Shown here: piece by piece, positions 8,872 through 17,962 of the stretch
How positions within the stretch are numbered: position 1 is the stretch's first letter
How the letters are laid out: the number at the start of each line of letters is the position of its first letter
Origin: Maricaulis sp947259345
GTDB lineage: Bacteria > Pseudomonadota > Alphaproteobacteria > Caulobacterales > Maricaulaceae
DNA: 64,000 nucleotides
Direction of reading: 5' to 3'
Assembly (NCBI GenBank): GCA_965217205.1
Contig: OZ244254.1
Span: forward strand, 2,542,001-2,606,000
Notes under the pieces: model-generated
The model's input: only the letters and a program-made list of their open reading frames with translations
What the model was told of the DNA's origin: nothing
The model's database searches: none
Position numbers and translations under genes: made by a program

Positions 8872-9887
8872 TGCACACCCCGGCTGAGGGTTTCGAGACG
8901 CAGGAGCCGGTCCTGCGCGGTCAGGAAAAGCGTGCGACCATCTTCACCAAAAGCGCAGTTCGCTGTACCGCGACCGGTCAATACCCGGCCCAGCAAGGTC
9001 CCGTCCGGTGCCAGGACGAGGACCCCGCCCGGCCCGGTTGCAAAGACATGGCCCCGATCATCGACCGCCATGCCGTCCGGCAGCCCCGGGCCATCCAGAC
9101 CCGACGCATCGTAGAAGCGCTGATCGCCGATGACATGGCCATCGGGATCCAGATCGAGGCATCGTATGACAGGCGATTGTGGGTCCGACTGGGCCACATA
9201 GAGACGACGTTCGTCGGGCGACAGCGCGATCCCGTTCGGAAAGCTCATATCCGAGATGAGCCGCTCTACCTGCCCATCCGGAGCGCGGCGATAAACGCCA
9301 TTGACCACCATTTCCTTGAGCGGAGACGCGTCCAGCCCTTCAAGGCCGTAGGGCGGATCGGTGAAATAGATACTGCCGTCCGCCGCCTCGACCAGATCAT
9401 TGGGCGAGTTGAAACGCTGCCCCTGGAACTCGCTCACCAGCCGCGTTCGCGACAGGCTGTCCGGGTCGAGTATTTCCAGGGCCCGGCTGCCGTGGACACA
9501 GGCGAGCAAGTTGCCATCCTCGCGCATCCACAACCCGTTTGCCCCCGGTTCGCGAAACCCCTCGGCTTGATCAGCCGGAATGCCCGACGGGTCGAGCCAG
9601 ACTTCGACCTCATGACCGGGCCGCCATCGATAGGCCCGGTTGGCCGGAACGTCGGTAAAGTAGAGGCAGTGGCGCTGCCGGTCCCAGGCCGGGCCTTCAG
9701 CCCATTGATATCCGGTCCCGATTATCCGGGCGTCCGTGCCCGGTCGAATGAGCGTGTCCAGACGCGGGTCGCGGCGCTCGACCTGAACGACTGGCGCCGG
9801 GCCGGACTCGGCCGACGTGCGTTGGCAGGCAGCCAGCAACAGGCTGGCACCGCCGCCGGCCAGGAGGGTACGTCGCGTTGCCATCAT
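8862..9887 (-). CDS. SMP-30/gluconolactonase-family exported lipoprotein
   Basis: Predicted lactonase with a six-bladed propeller of the SMP-30/LRE type, 341 residues. The N-terminus has a twin-arginine-like stretch (ATRRTLLAGGG) and a lipobox LLAAC, so it is probably an exported lipoprotein. Metal-site signatures are visible: WAEGPAWD (Glu ligand), FNSPNDL (Asn ligand) and GLPDGMAVD (Asp ligand). The start overlaps the stop of the GH3 gene by four bases, and its end overlaps gntP by 10, so the genes form a compact operon. Likely substrates are glucono-1,5-lactone or a related sugar lactone. The oxidase or dehydrogenase that would supply the lactone is not in this window. Confidence 0.87.
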   Translation of the reverse strand: MMATRRTLLAGGGASLLLAACQRTSAESGPAPVVQVERRDPRLDTLIRPGTDARIIGTGYQWAEGPAWDRQRHCLYFTDVPANRAYRWRPGHEVEVWLDPSGIPADQAEGFREPGANGLWMREDGNLLACVHGSRALEILDPDSLSRTRLVSEFQGQRFNSPNDLVEAADGSIYFTDPPYGLEGLDASPLKEMVVNGVYRRAPDGQVERLISDMSFPNGIALSPDERRLYVAQSDPQSPVIRCLDLDPDGHVIGDQRFYDASGLDGPGLPDGMAVDDRGHVFATGPGGVLVLAPDGTLLGRVLTGRGTANCAFGEDGRTLFLTAQDRLLRLETLSRGVQWM

Positions 9888-12208
9888 TCCACCTCGACCC
9901 GACTGGCGATCGCAGCCGCCGGACGGGAGGATCGTCCCGCCTCACTCACTGTAAGCTCCGCGCTCTGGCGCAGATCTGCCGACGAGGCCCCGACATGCAG
10001 GGTGATCGCGCCGGCTTCGATCCGCCAGTCGCCCGGCGCCTGGAACACCGCGAACTGGGCTGGGTCGAGAATGAACGTGACTGAGCGGGTCTCTCCCGCC
10101 TCCAGCGCAATGCGTGCAAAACCGCGTAATTCCAGACGCGGTCGCGCAACCGAAGCGACCGGGTCACGCATGTAGAGCTGCACCACCTCGTCCGCCGCCC
10201 GATTGCCGGTATTCGTGACCGGGACGGTGAGGCGAATGAGATCGCCGGGCGCAACACGGGCGGCGTCGAGACGGATCGCGCCATATTCGAATTGCGAATA
10301 GCTCAGCCCGTGGCCGAAGGCATAAAGCGGCGTGATCGGCAGATCATGGAAACGATTGCTGTCACGCGACAGGTCCGGGTCCGCCGGACGGCCTCCGGGA
10401 TGCTCTGAATAGGTGAACGGCGCCTGCCCCGTCGTGCGTGGGAAGGAAACGGGCAAACGGCCGGCCGGTGAAACGCGGCCGAAGATGATATCGGCAAGCG
10501 CCGGTCCGGCCTCTACGCCCAGCATCCAGCTGGCCAGCACCGCATCGGCTTGCTCGGCGATGTCCGGGATGGCGAGCGGACGGCCGCTGACCAGGACGAC
10601 GGTGACCGGGCGACCGGTGTCGAGTACGGCGCGCGCCAGGGCACGCTGACTGTCTGGCATGTACAGGCTGGAGCGCGATCGCGCTTCACCGGACAGGTCA
10701 TAATCCTCGCCCACGACCAGGATCACATGATCAGCCGTCTCGGCAGCGGCGATCGCTGCCGGGATGCCGGACAGGTCATCGCTCGTGGGAGAGACCCCGG
10801 CTTCATAGGTGATTTCCACCCCCGCCGGGGCGCCTTCACGCAAACCCTGCAACAAGCCGGTCACCGTCTCCGGTGTTCCGCGGGCGCGCCAGGACCCCAA
10901 TTGCGTGGACGCGTCCTCGGCCAACCCGCCAATCACCGCAATACGACCGGTTTCCGCCGCAAGGGGAAGCGTTCCGTCACGGTTTTCCAGCATGACAATA
11001 CTGCGCGCGGCAATGCGCCGGGCTTCGGCGCGAGCCGCTTCAGTCAGCATGGCTGAGGCTTCCCGTTCGGGATCGTGATAAGCCATCGGGTCGTCGAACA
11101 GGCCAAGGCGCTCCTTGGCTGTCAGCACATGCATGACCGCCCGGTCGAGATCCGCCATCAGGGCCGGATCGGCTTCGATCGCGGCGGCGAGGTCCTGCGC
11201 GAACACATCGCTGGTCATGTCCATATCGACCCCGGCCCGCAAGGCCAGCGCACCCGCGTCGGCCCGGGTGTCAGCGACGCCGTGATTCATCAGCTCGGCA
11301 ATGGCATTCCAGTCGCTCACAATGAGCCCGTCAAAGCCCCATTCGCCGCGCAGGACACCGTCAATCAGGTGCTCGTTCGACGTGCTTGGCACGCCGGCGA
11401 TATCGTTGAAGGCCGTCATCATCGACGCGGCACCGGCCTCACTGGCCGCATAAAAAGGTGGCAGATAGGTTTCGTGCAGCGAGCGCTCGGATATGTCGGC
11501 AGTCCCGTAATCGCGACCGCCGATCGGCGCGCCATAAGCGCCAAAATGCTTGGCCGTCGCCATCAGCGTGTCGCCAGCAGCGAGGTCCTCGGACTGGAAC
11601 CCCTCAATCTGGGCCACCGCCATGCGGGCGCCCAGATAGGGATCACTGCCCGCCCCCTCGACGATCCGGCCCCATCGCGGATCGCGGGCAATGTCGATCA
11701 TCGGCGCGAAGGTCCAGTGCAGACCTGCGGAGCTGGCCTCTGCGGCCGCGATCCGGCTGGCGCTTTCCAGGTCAGCGGGGTCCCAGGTGCTGGCCATGGC
11801 GATCGGGACCGGAAAAATGGTGCGATAGCCGTGAACCACATCCATCGCAAAGAGGAGCGGGATGCCCAGACGGCTCTCCTCGACGGCAACCTGCTGCAGC
11901 TCGCCCAAGGGCGCGGCGCCGGCGACATGCAGGTAGGAACCGATCTCGCCCCGACGTACCCGATCAAGCTCGTCGGGTGTGAGGCGTGAGTTGAGATTTC
12001 GCGAGCGACCGCCCGCAGCCTGGTGCAATTGACCGAGCTTCTCCGCCAAAGTCATTTGCGACACCAGGGCTTGAACCCTGGGCGAGACGGCGGCTGCAGG
12101 CGCGGTTACACCGGCGTCCGTTTGAGTGACGGTTTCCGACGAACCACCGGTCGGCTGGCAAGCGGCAAGTACGGCCGAAACGGCGAGCACGGGAATACGC
12201 AATGTCAT
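9884..12208 (-). CDS. GH3 beta-glucosidase (BglX-like lipoprotein)
   Basis: Family 3 glycoside hydrolase, 774 residues, exported as a lipoprotein (signal ending LAVSAVLAAC). Domains in order are a GH3 N-terminal barrel from about 65 (VSQMTLAEKLGQ, FAPMIDIARDPRWGR, AKHFGAYG), the nucleophile Asp in GLIVSDWNA, a GH3 C-terminal alpha/beta sandwich, and a C-terminal fibronectin-III-like domain ending in LHVGASSADLR. ATG 12208 is chosen because it has AGGA upstream and begins the lipoprotein signal; an upstream start at 12409 would add a non-conserved leader. It heads the minus-strand operon and diverges from the GH9 gene. BglX-like members cleave beta-1,4/1,3-gluco-oligosaccharides; the exact linkage is not readable. 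Confidence 0.92.
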   Translation of the reverse strand: MTLRIPVLAVSAVLAACQPTGGSSETVTQTDAGVTAPAAAVSPRVQALVSQMTLAEKLGQLHQAAGGRSRNLNSRLTPDELDRVRRGEIGSYLHVAGAAPLGELQQVAVEESRLGIPLLFAMDVVHGYRTIFPVPIAMASTWDPADLESASRIAAAEASSAGLHWTFAPMIDIARDPRWGRIVEGAGSDPYLGARMAVAQIEGFQSEDLAAGDTLMATAKHFGAYGAPIGGRDYGTADISERSLHETYLPPFYAASEAGAASMMTAFNDIAGVPSTSNEHLIDGVLRGEWGFDGLIVSDWNAIAELMNHGVADTRADAGALALRAGVDMDMTSDVFAQDLAAAIEADPALMADLDRAVMHVLTAKERLGLFDDPMAYHDPEREASAMLTEAARAEARRIAARSIVMLENRDGTLPLAAETGRIAVIGGLAEDASTQLGSWRARGTPETVTGLLQGLREGAPAGVEITYEAGVSPTSDDLSGIPAAIAAAETADHVILVVGEDYDLSGEARSRSSLYMPDSQRALARAVLDTGRPVTVVLVSGRPLAIPDIAEQADAVLASWMLGVEAGPALADIIFGRVSPAGRLPVSFPRTTGQAPFTYSEHPGGRPADPDLSRDSNRFHDLPITPLYAFGHGLSYSQFEYGAIRLDAARVAPGDLIRLTVPVTNTGNRAADEVVQLYMRDPVASVARPRLELRGFARIALEAGETRSVTFILDPAQFAVFQAPGDWRIEAGAITLHVGASSADLRQSAELTVSEAGRSSRPAAAIASRVEVE

Positions 12209-12536
12209 GAACAGTCCTAGCAATTGGCCGAAAAATACCGGGGCCTCGTCACCAGGCCCCGGCCAGTCATTCAGAGGGATGAGAAGCCGAAGAGTGAACG
12301 GCCCAATCGACCTGCTGTCGCCGGAACCGGAAAGCCTGTGCACGCTCTTTCGATGACCTGAATTCGCATGATTGGCCTCCCCGTGACGCGCCGTTGACAG
12401 CGTTGTCAATTGCTGACAATTTCACGCCAAGATCGCAGTCTGTCAAGCGCGGCTCGGGAGGGGCTGGGAACGGGCAAGTCCCGCAGCCAGCAGCGAGCGC
12501 GGCCCAATCCAGACGCGGGTCGAACCGGGGAATACA
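12209..12536. promoter_or_regulatory. divergent promoter region with LacI-type palindrome (12394-12409)
   Basis: 328 bases between the divergent GH3 and GH9 genes with no convincing gene. At 12394-12409 is a perfect inverted repeat, TTGACA-GCGT-TGTCAA, with the central CG typical of LacI-family operators. Each arm also reads as a TTGACA -35 hexamer for one of the two directions. A second repeat, TTGTCA-ATTGC-TGACAA, overlaps its right half. Repressor binding here would block both directions. The LacI protein at 5062-6096 is the nearest candidate. Confidence 0.6.
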
Positions 12537-14456
12537 TTGGAAAACAAGCGCAATATAGCCAGGCACTTGAGCTTCGCGGCAAATGCGGCGGCCTTCGTCT
12601 TGATGGCGAACAGTGCGGCAATAGCCGAGGCGTGCCGGGTTGAACCAGCCTTTCCCGATGATGCGCCTGCCTTGCGCCTGAACCAGGTCGGTTTCGAGAC
12701 CGCAAGCGCCAAGACAGCCATTCTTCGCGCCGCCATCAATAGCCCCGTCAGCTGGCAGATTCTCGACGCGGACGATCAAATCAGGCTCACCGGTGAAAGC
12801 ACGGTCTTCAGTGCCAATGCCAGCTCCGGGGACGCGGTTCACCGCATCGATCTGAGTGCCCTGGACACACCCGGCGAGGCCTACCGGCTGCAAGCCTGCG
12901 GTGAAACCAGCCACCCCTTCACAGTCAGCGCGCGCCCCTTCGACCAGCTCAGCGTCGATGCCCTCACCTATTTCTACCACAACCGTCTGGGCACGCCGAT
13001 CGAAGCGGACTTTATCCAGGGGAGGGCCTGGGTCCGGGATGCAGGCTTCCCGAACAGCCAACCGACCTGTTTTCACGGGACGGACGAGGCGGGCAATACC
13101 TGGCCGGGCTGCGATTATCGGCTCGATGTGACCGGCGGCTGGGCCGATGCCGGCGATTACGGGAAATACGTGGTCAATGGCGGGATTGCGGTCTGGACAC
13201 TGCAGAATTTCGTCGAGCGGCTGGCTCACCAGCCAGACGCGGTCCGCGCCATCTGGAGCGATGGTCGCGCGCCCATGCCGGAGAACGGCAATCATGTCTC
13301 CGACATCCTCGACGAGGCGCGCTGGCAGCTTGAATTCATGCTCGCCATGCAAGTGCCGGAAGGCGCCCACCTGTCTGTCCCGCTTGGCCGTCAGAATGGG
13401 CGCGAGCCGCTTGAGCTGACCGAGATTGATGCCGGTGGACTGGCCCATCACAAAGTCCATGAGCGCCAGTGGCTCCCACTGCCGATCCTGCCGTCAGATG
13501 CCAGCGAAGAGCGCTTTCTCCTGCCGCCCTCAACTGCTGCCAGTCTCAATCTGGCGGCCTCCGCCGCCCAGGCGGCGCGTCTATGGGAGACGCTCGATCC
13601 GGCTTTTGCTGCGCGCAGTCTGGAGGCCGCCCGGCGCGCCTATGCTGCCGCCCGCCGGCACCCTGAAATCTATGCCTATGGCAATTTCGGCGGCGGTGGT
13701 GCCTATGGCGATTTCAATCTGGAAGACGAATTCGCCTGGGCCGCGACCGAACTCTATCTGACCACCGGCGAAGATGAATTCCTCACCGATCTGCAGGCCG
13801 GCGCACCAACACCGGAGGAAGCTCCGATCCTGCAAGTGCGCGGTGCGACTATCGCCTGGCCCGCCGTCCACCTCCTGCCGGCGATCACGATCCTGCAAAA
13901 CGAGGCCGGTCTCCCGGCCGCGCTCGTCGACAGCGCGCGCCGACAGATCCTCGCCACCGCGGACCAGTATCTCCTGGACCGGGACGCGGAAGGATATGCG
14001 GTGCCGATGAGTGCCGACCAGTATGTCTGGGGGTCGAACGGCAATCTTGCCAATCGCGGCCTTGTTCTGGCCATCGCCCACGACCTCACCGGCAATCCGT
14101 CCTACCGCCAAGGCGCCATCGACGCGATGGATTATCTGCTTGGCCGCAATGCGCTCGACCAATCCTATGTCGGCGGATATGGCGCCCGGCCGCTGCAATA
14201 CCCGCATCACCGCTTCTGGGGTGCCGGGGCCGATCCCGAGTTTCCGCCCGCACCGCCCGGTGCCCTCTCGGGCGGCGCCAACGCGACCAATATGAGCGAC
14301 CCGGTTGCCCGCGAAATGCGCGGCCAATGTGCGCCGCAAACCTGCTGGGTCGATGATTACCGTGCCTACGCGCTGAATGAAGTCGCGATCAACTGGAATG
14401 CGCCCTTCTTCTGGCTCGCCGCCTGGCTCGACACCACCGCCACCACAACCGATTGA
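12537..14456 (+). CDS. GH9 endoglucanase with N-terminal Ig-like domain
   Basis: Family 9 cellulase/beta-glucanase, 639 residues. After a probable signal peptide (about 1-31) comes an Ig-like CelD_N domain (ALRLNQVGFE to about 130), then the (alpha/alpha)6 catalytic domain. Catalytic residues are visible: the DAGD motif (D204, D207), the PHHRFWG region, and the acid Glu in ALNEVAINWNAP (E615). The start is a TTG at 12537 preceded by GGGG six bases upstream; no ATG fits better without losing the signal peptide. It is followed by a GH3 gene 56 bases downstream, so endo- and exo-activities are paired. The substrate is probably beta-1,4-glucan or mixed-linkage glucan. Confidence 0.92.
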   Translation: MENKRNIARHLSFAANAAAFVLMANSAAIAEACRVEPAFPDDAPALRLNQVGFETASAKTAILRAAINSPVSWQILDADDQIRLTGESTVFSANASSGDAVHRIDLSALDTPGEAYRLQACGETSHPFTVSARPFDQLSVDALTYFYHNRLGTPIEADFIQGRAWVRDAGFPNSQPTCFHGTDEAGNTWPGCDYRLDVTGGWADAGDYGKYVVNGGIAVWTLQNFVERLAHQPDAVRAIWSDGRAPMPENGNHVSDILDEARWQLEFMLAMQVPEGAHLSVPLGRQNGREPLELTEIDAGGLAHHKVHERQWLPLPILPSDASEERFLLPPSTAASLNLAASAAQAARLWETLDPAFAARSLEAARRAYAAARRHPEIYAYGNFGGGGAYGDFNLEDEFAWAATELYLTTGEDEFLTDLQAGAPTPEEAPILQVRGATIAWPAVHLLPAITILQNEAGLPAALVDSARRQILATADQYLLDRDAEGYAVPMSADQYVWGSNGNLANRGLVLAIAHDLTGNPSYRQGAIDAMDYLLGRNALDQSYVGGYGARPLQYPHHRFWGAGADPEFPPAPPGALSGGANATNMSDPVAREMRGQCAPQTCWVDDYRAYALNEVAINWNAPFFWLAAWLDTTATTTD

Positions 14457-14512
14457 CGCCGGCTGACACCCTCACCTGCTCAATCCCCACTGCTTGGACC
14501 AAGGACATTCAC

Positions 14513-17086
14513 ATGCGCGGATACGCCCGACACGCCCTCCGACTGACCAGCTCCGCGACCGTCCTGCTCGCGCTTGCCGCCTGCCAAGCCCCCGATGAGC
14601 AGGTCGATGCAAGCTCGCCGGCGCCGACGGAGATGGCGACCGCGAATGACGTCGCGGCCGACGGGGTGATCCATCCGGAATTATGGCCCAGCTTCACCCC
14701 GCCGCCGCTCGACCCGGAAGTTGAGGCACAGATCGACGCCATCCTGGCCGTCATGACGCTGGAGCAGAAAGTCGGCCAGGTCATCCAGGCCGACAGCGGT
14801 TCGGTGACGCCGGAGGACGTGCGTGAATACCGGCTCGGGTCAGTGCTGAGCGGTGGAAATTCGGCACCAGGCCCGCTCCCCTATGCGGACACCGAGACCT
14901 GGCTGGAAGCCGCCGACGCCTATTTCAACGCTTCGATTGATCCGGAAGGCGTTGAGGTCGCGATCCCGATTATCTGGGGCATTGATGCCGTCCACGGTCA
15001 CGCCAATCTGCGTGGTGCGGTCGTTTTCCCGCACAATATCGGCCTCGGTGCGATGCGGAATCCCGACCTGATTGAAGATATCTACCGGGTCACCGCCCTC
15101 GAACTATCAGTCTCAGGTCATGACTGGACGTTCGCGCCGACCCTGGCCGTGCCTCAGGACGATCGTTGGGGCCGCACCTATGAAGGCTTCTCCGAAGACC
15201 CGGCCATTGTCGCCTCCTATGGCGACCGCATTGTCTACGGCTTGCAGGGACGCCCCGGAACCGAGAGCTTCATGTCGACCGGCCACGTGATCTCCAGCGC
15301 CAAACACTATCTCGCCGATGGTGGCACCGAGCGTGGCCGTGACCAGGGCGATGCCCTGATCTCCGAGGCCGAACTGCGGGACATTCATGCTGCAGGCTAC
15401 CTCACCGCCATTCCGGCCGGCGTTCAAACTGTCATGGCGTCCTTCTCGAGCTGGTGGGACCAGCCAATGCACGGCAATGAAGCCTTGCTGACCGACGTGC
15501 TGAAGGACCGGCTTGGCTTCCAGGGCTTCGTGGTCGGTGACTGGAATGGTCATGGCCTGATCCCGGGCTGCACATCGACCGATTGCCCGGAGGCCTTCAA
15601 TGCCGGGCTCGACATGTATATGGCGCCGGACAGCTGGCGCGAGCTCTATCAATCCACCCTGGCGCATGTCCGCTCCGGCGTGATCAGCGAAGCCCGCCTT
15701 GATGATGCGGTACGACGCATCCTGCGCGTCAAGATCAATTCCGGCATTTTCGAACTGCCAGCCCCGAGCGCCCGTCCGCTGGCCGGAGATGCCAGCATCC
15801 TGGCTGCGCCGGAACATCGTGCGATAGCCCGTCAGGCCGTCCGCGAAAGTCTTGTCCTGCTCAAGAATGCCGACCAGACCCTGCCGCTGGATCCCGGTCT
15901 GACAGTGCTCGTCGTCGGCGACGGTGCCGACAGCATCGCCAAGGCTTCCGGCGGCTGGACCCTGTCCTGGCAGGGTGGTGGTCACGAGAACTCCGAATTC
16001 CCGAACGGCCAAACAATTCTCGACGGTATCCGCGAAACCGTCGAGGCCGCTGGCGGTACCGTCATTCATGATCCGGACGGCCAGTCCGGTGCCAGCGCCG
16101 ATGTCGTCATCGCCGTGTATGGCGAGGACCCCTATGCCGAATTCCAGGGCGATCGTGACCATCTCGACTTTGTGCCGACGGGCTTTGATACCGCGCGCCT
16201 GTCAGACCTGGGTGCCGATGGCACGCCAATCGTCAGCGTCTTCCTGTCCGGGCGCCCCATGTGGACCAATCCGGAAATCAACGCCTCCGACGCCTTCGTT
16301 GCTGCCTGGCTGCCGGGAAGCGAGGGTGGTGGTATCGCTGATATGCTGTTCCAGACCAAAGCGGATTTCGACTTCACGGGCCGGCTTTCCTACTCTTGGC
16401 CCGGTAACGCCGTCGGCGAACCGCTCAATCCGGGCGATGCCGACTATGATCCGCTCTTTCCGCTGGGTTATGGCCTGAGCTTTGATGATATTGACCCGCT
16501 CGGCCCGCTGTCCGAGGAGTCGGGCCTGTCAGTTAGCGATACGGCCCCGGACGGGACCTATTATTCGAGAGGCCAGGCCATCGAACCATGGCAGATGACC
16601 GTGTACTCGGGCCGCGCGGCTGACACCTCGCAAACCCTGCCCATCGAGCTCGACGGCATTCGTGTCGGCGCGACTGATCGCACAGCGCAGGAAGACTCCC
16701 TCCACATCATCTGGAATAGCGCCGACACCGGGCTTCGCATTACCTCAGATGACGCCATTGATCTGGAACGCCAGGCGAACGGCGCCATGGAACTGGCTTT
16801 CCTGGCGCGCGCGTTCGGCAACGCCCCGGAAACCGTGCAGATCGGTATGGGCTGCGCGGCTGATGCGCCCTGCGAAGCAGCTCTCCCGCTCAGCATCGCG
16901 CAGGGCAATTGGGTCGAATACCGTGTGTCGCTCAATTGCTTCGCGGAGGCCGGGGTCGACATGAGTGCCATCAATGCGGCCTTCACGCTCGACCTGCCAG
17001 CGGATGGCGGCGAAATCGGCATCAGCGAGGTGCGACTGGAGTCGGATACTGACGCCATGCGGACCTGTGGCGACACGGACAACTGA
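14513..17086 (+). CDS. GH3 exo-beta-glucosidase with C-terminal ExoP-type domain (lipoprotein)
   Basis: Family 3 enzyme of 857 residues acting on beta-glucans released by the GH9 enzyme. The signal ends in a lipobox (LLALAAC). The N-terminal barrel begins near VMTLEQKVGQVIQ; the nucleophile Asp is in FVVGDWNGHG, and the C-terminal sandwich carries GYGLSF. An extra C-terminal region of about 170 residues after the sandwich, with three or more Cys, matches the beta-sandwich extension of marine ExoP-type glucan exohydrolases. ATG 14513 is preceded by AAGGA seven bases upstream, whereas the in-frame ATG at 14453 overlaps the GH9 stop and precedes no signal. It resembles glucan 1,4-beta-glucosidase/ExoP rather than BglX. 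Confidence 0.92.
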   Translation: MRGYARHALRLTSSATVLLALAACQAPDEQVDASSPAPTEMATANDVAADGVIHPELWPSFTPPPLDPEVEAQIDAILAVMTLEQKVGQVIQADSGSVTPEDVREYRLGSVLSGGNSAPGPLPYADTETWLEAADAYFNASIDPEGVEVAIPIIWGIDAVHGHANLRGAVVFPHNIGLGAMRNPDLIEDIYRVTALELSVSGHDWTFAPTLAVPQDDRWGRTYEGFSEDPAIVASYGDRIVYGLQGRPGTESFMSTGHVISSAKHYLADGGTERGRDQGDALISEAELRDIHAAGYLTAIPAGVQTVMASFSSWWDQPMHGNEALLTDVLKDRLGFQGFVVGDWNGHGLIPGCTSTDCPEAFNAGLDMYMAPDSWRELYQSTLAHVRSGVISEARLDDAVRRILRVKINSGIFELPAPSARPLAGDASILAAPEHRAIARQAVRESLVLLKNADQTLPLDPGLTVLVVGDGADSIAKASGGWTLSWQGGGHENSEFPNGQTILDGIRETVEAAGGTVIHDPDGQSGASADVVIAVYGEDPYAEFQGDRDHLDFVPTGFDTARLSDLGADGTPIVSVFLSGRPMWTNPEINASDAFVAAWLPGSEGGGIADMLFQTKADFDFTGRLSYSWPGNAVGEPLNPGDADYDPLFPLGYGLSFDDIDPLGPLSEESGLSVSDTAPDGTYYSRGQAIEPWQMTVYSGRAADTSQTLPIELDGIRVGATDRTAQEDSLHIIWNSADTGLRITSDDAIDLERQANGAMELAFLARAFGNAPETVQIGMGCAADAPCEAALPLSIAQGNWVEYRVSLNCFAEAGVDMSAINAAFTLDLPADGGEIGISEVRLESDTDAMRTCGDTDN

Positions 17087-17167
17087 GACGGAACCGCCAC
17101 GCGACTTGCCGCCGGGCGGCGGGCAGGGACAGAGTGTCCGTCCCAGCCTGCCAGCCCGGAGCCTTCC

Positions 17168-17953
17168 GTGACCGACGCGCCGATCTATCTTGAACGCCAT
17201 GACCGGCATGCGACCCTTGTGCTCAACCGGCCCACCCGTCGCAACGCCCTCAATGCGGCGATGTGGGCAGCATTGCCCGACTTGCTGGACGAAGCCGCGT
17301 CGGATGACGGGATCAAGGTCCTTCTGGTGCGTGGTGCAGGCGAAAACTTTACCGCCGGCGCGGACATCTCCGAGTTCGAGACTGTCTATGCGACCCCGGA
17401 ATCAGCCCTCGCCGGGACCCGTGCCATCGCCGCCGGCCTCGATGCGCTGGCCCATTTCCCCAAGCCCACACTTGCGGTCATCCGTGGCGCCTGTGTGGGC
17501 GGCGGATGCGGGCTGGCCTTGTCCTGCGACCTGCGCTTTGCCGCTTCCGATGGTCGCTTCGGGATCACGCCGGCCAAGATGGGGTTGGCCTATACGCTCA
17601 ATGACACCAAACGGCTGATTGACGCGGTCGGCGTCTCTATCGCCAAGGATCTGCTCTACTCGGCCCGCCTTGTCGATGCGGAAGAAGCCATGGAGATCGG
17701 CTTGATCAATCGCTGTTTCGCGCCAGACCGCCTGGACGCCGAAGTCGCCACCTATCTCGACCTTATGCTCTCGCGCTCGACCGGGTCGGCTCGCGCCATC
17801 AAACGCGTCATCCATCTGATCCGCGCCGGGGTCGACGGCGATACGGACGAAACACGGCAGCTTTTCCTGGACTCATTCCAGAGCGACGATTTCCAGGAAG
17901 GCTATCGGGCCTTTCTGGAGAAGCGGGCACCGGACTTCAGCGGCAAGGTCTGA
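17168..17953 (+). CDS. crotonase-superfamily protein lacking both hydratase glutamates
   Basis: Enoyl-CoA hydratase/isomerase-fold protein, 261 residues, GTG start. The CoA-binding and oxyanion-hole features remain: RPTRRNALNAAM, FTAGADISEF and GACVGGGCGLALSCDLRFA. The two catalytic acids of canonical enoyl-CoA hydratase are absent, replaced by G115 (in GGGCG) and A136 (in ITPAKMGL). It is therefore unlikely to hydrate enoyl-CoA by the standard mechanism; isomerase, hydrolase or decarboxylase-type activities occur in this superfamily. It stands alone between the glucan locus and a convergent efflux operon, with hairpin-prone GC-rich DNA before it (about 17118-17160). No CoA-pathway partner is nearby. 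Confidence 0.85.
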   Translation: MTDAPIYLERHDRHATLVLNRPTRRNALNAAMWAALPDLLDEAASDDGIKVLLVRGAGENFTAGADISEFETVYATPESALAGTRAIAAGLDALAHFPKPTLAVIRGACVGGGCGLALSCDLRFAASDGRFGITPAKMGLAYTLNDTKRLIDAVGVSIAKDLLYSARLVDAEEAMEIGLINRCFAPDRLDAEVATYLDLMLSRSTGSARAIKRVIHLIRAGVDGDTDETRQLFLDSFQSDDFQEGYRAFLEKRAPDFSGKV

Positions 17954-17962
17954 CGCCTGTCG

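Noticed and set aside
7151..8887. 578-codon Ser/Arg/Ala-rich frame antisense to gntP.
   Set aside because: Composition typical of antisense frames in GC-rich DNA and no homologous features.
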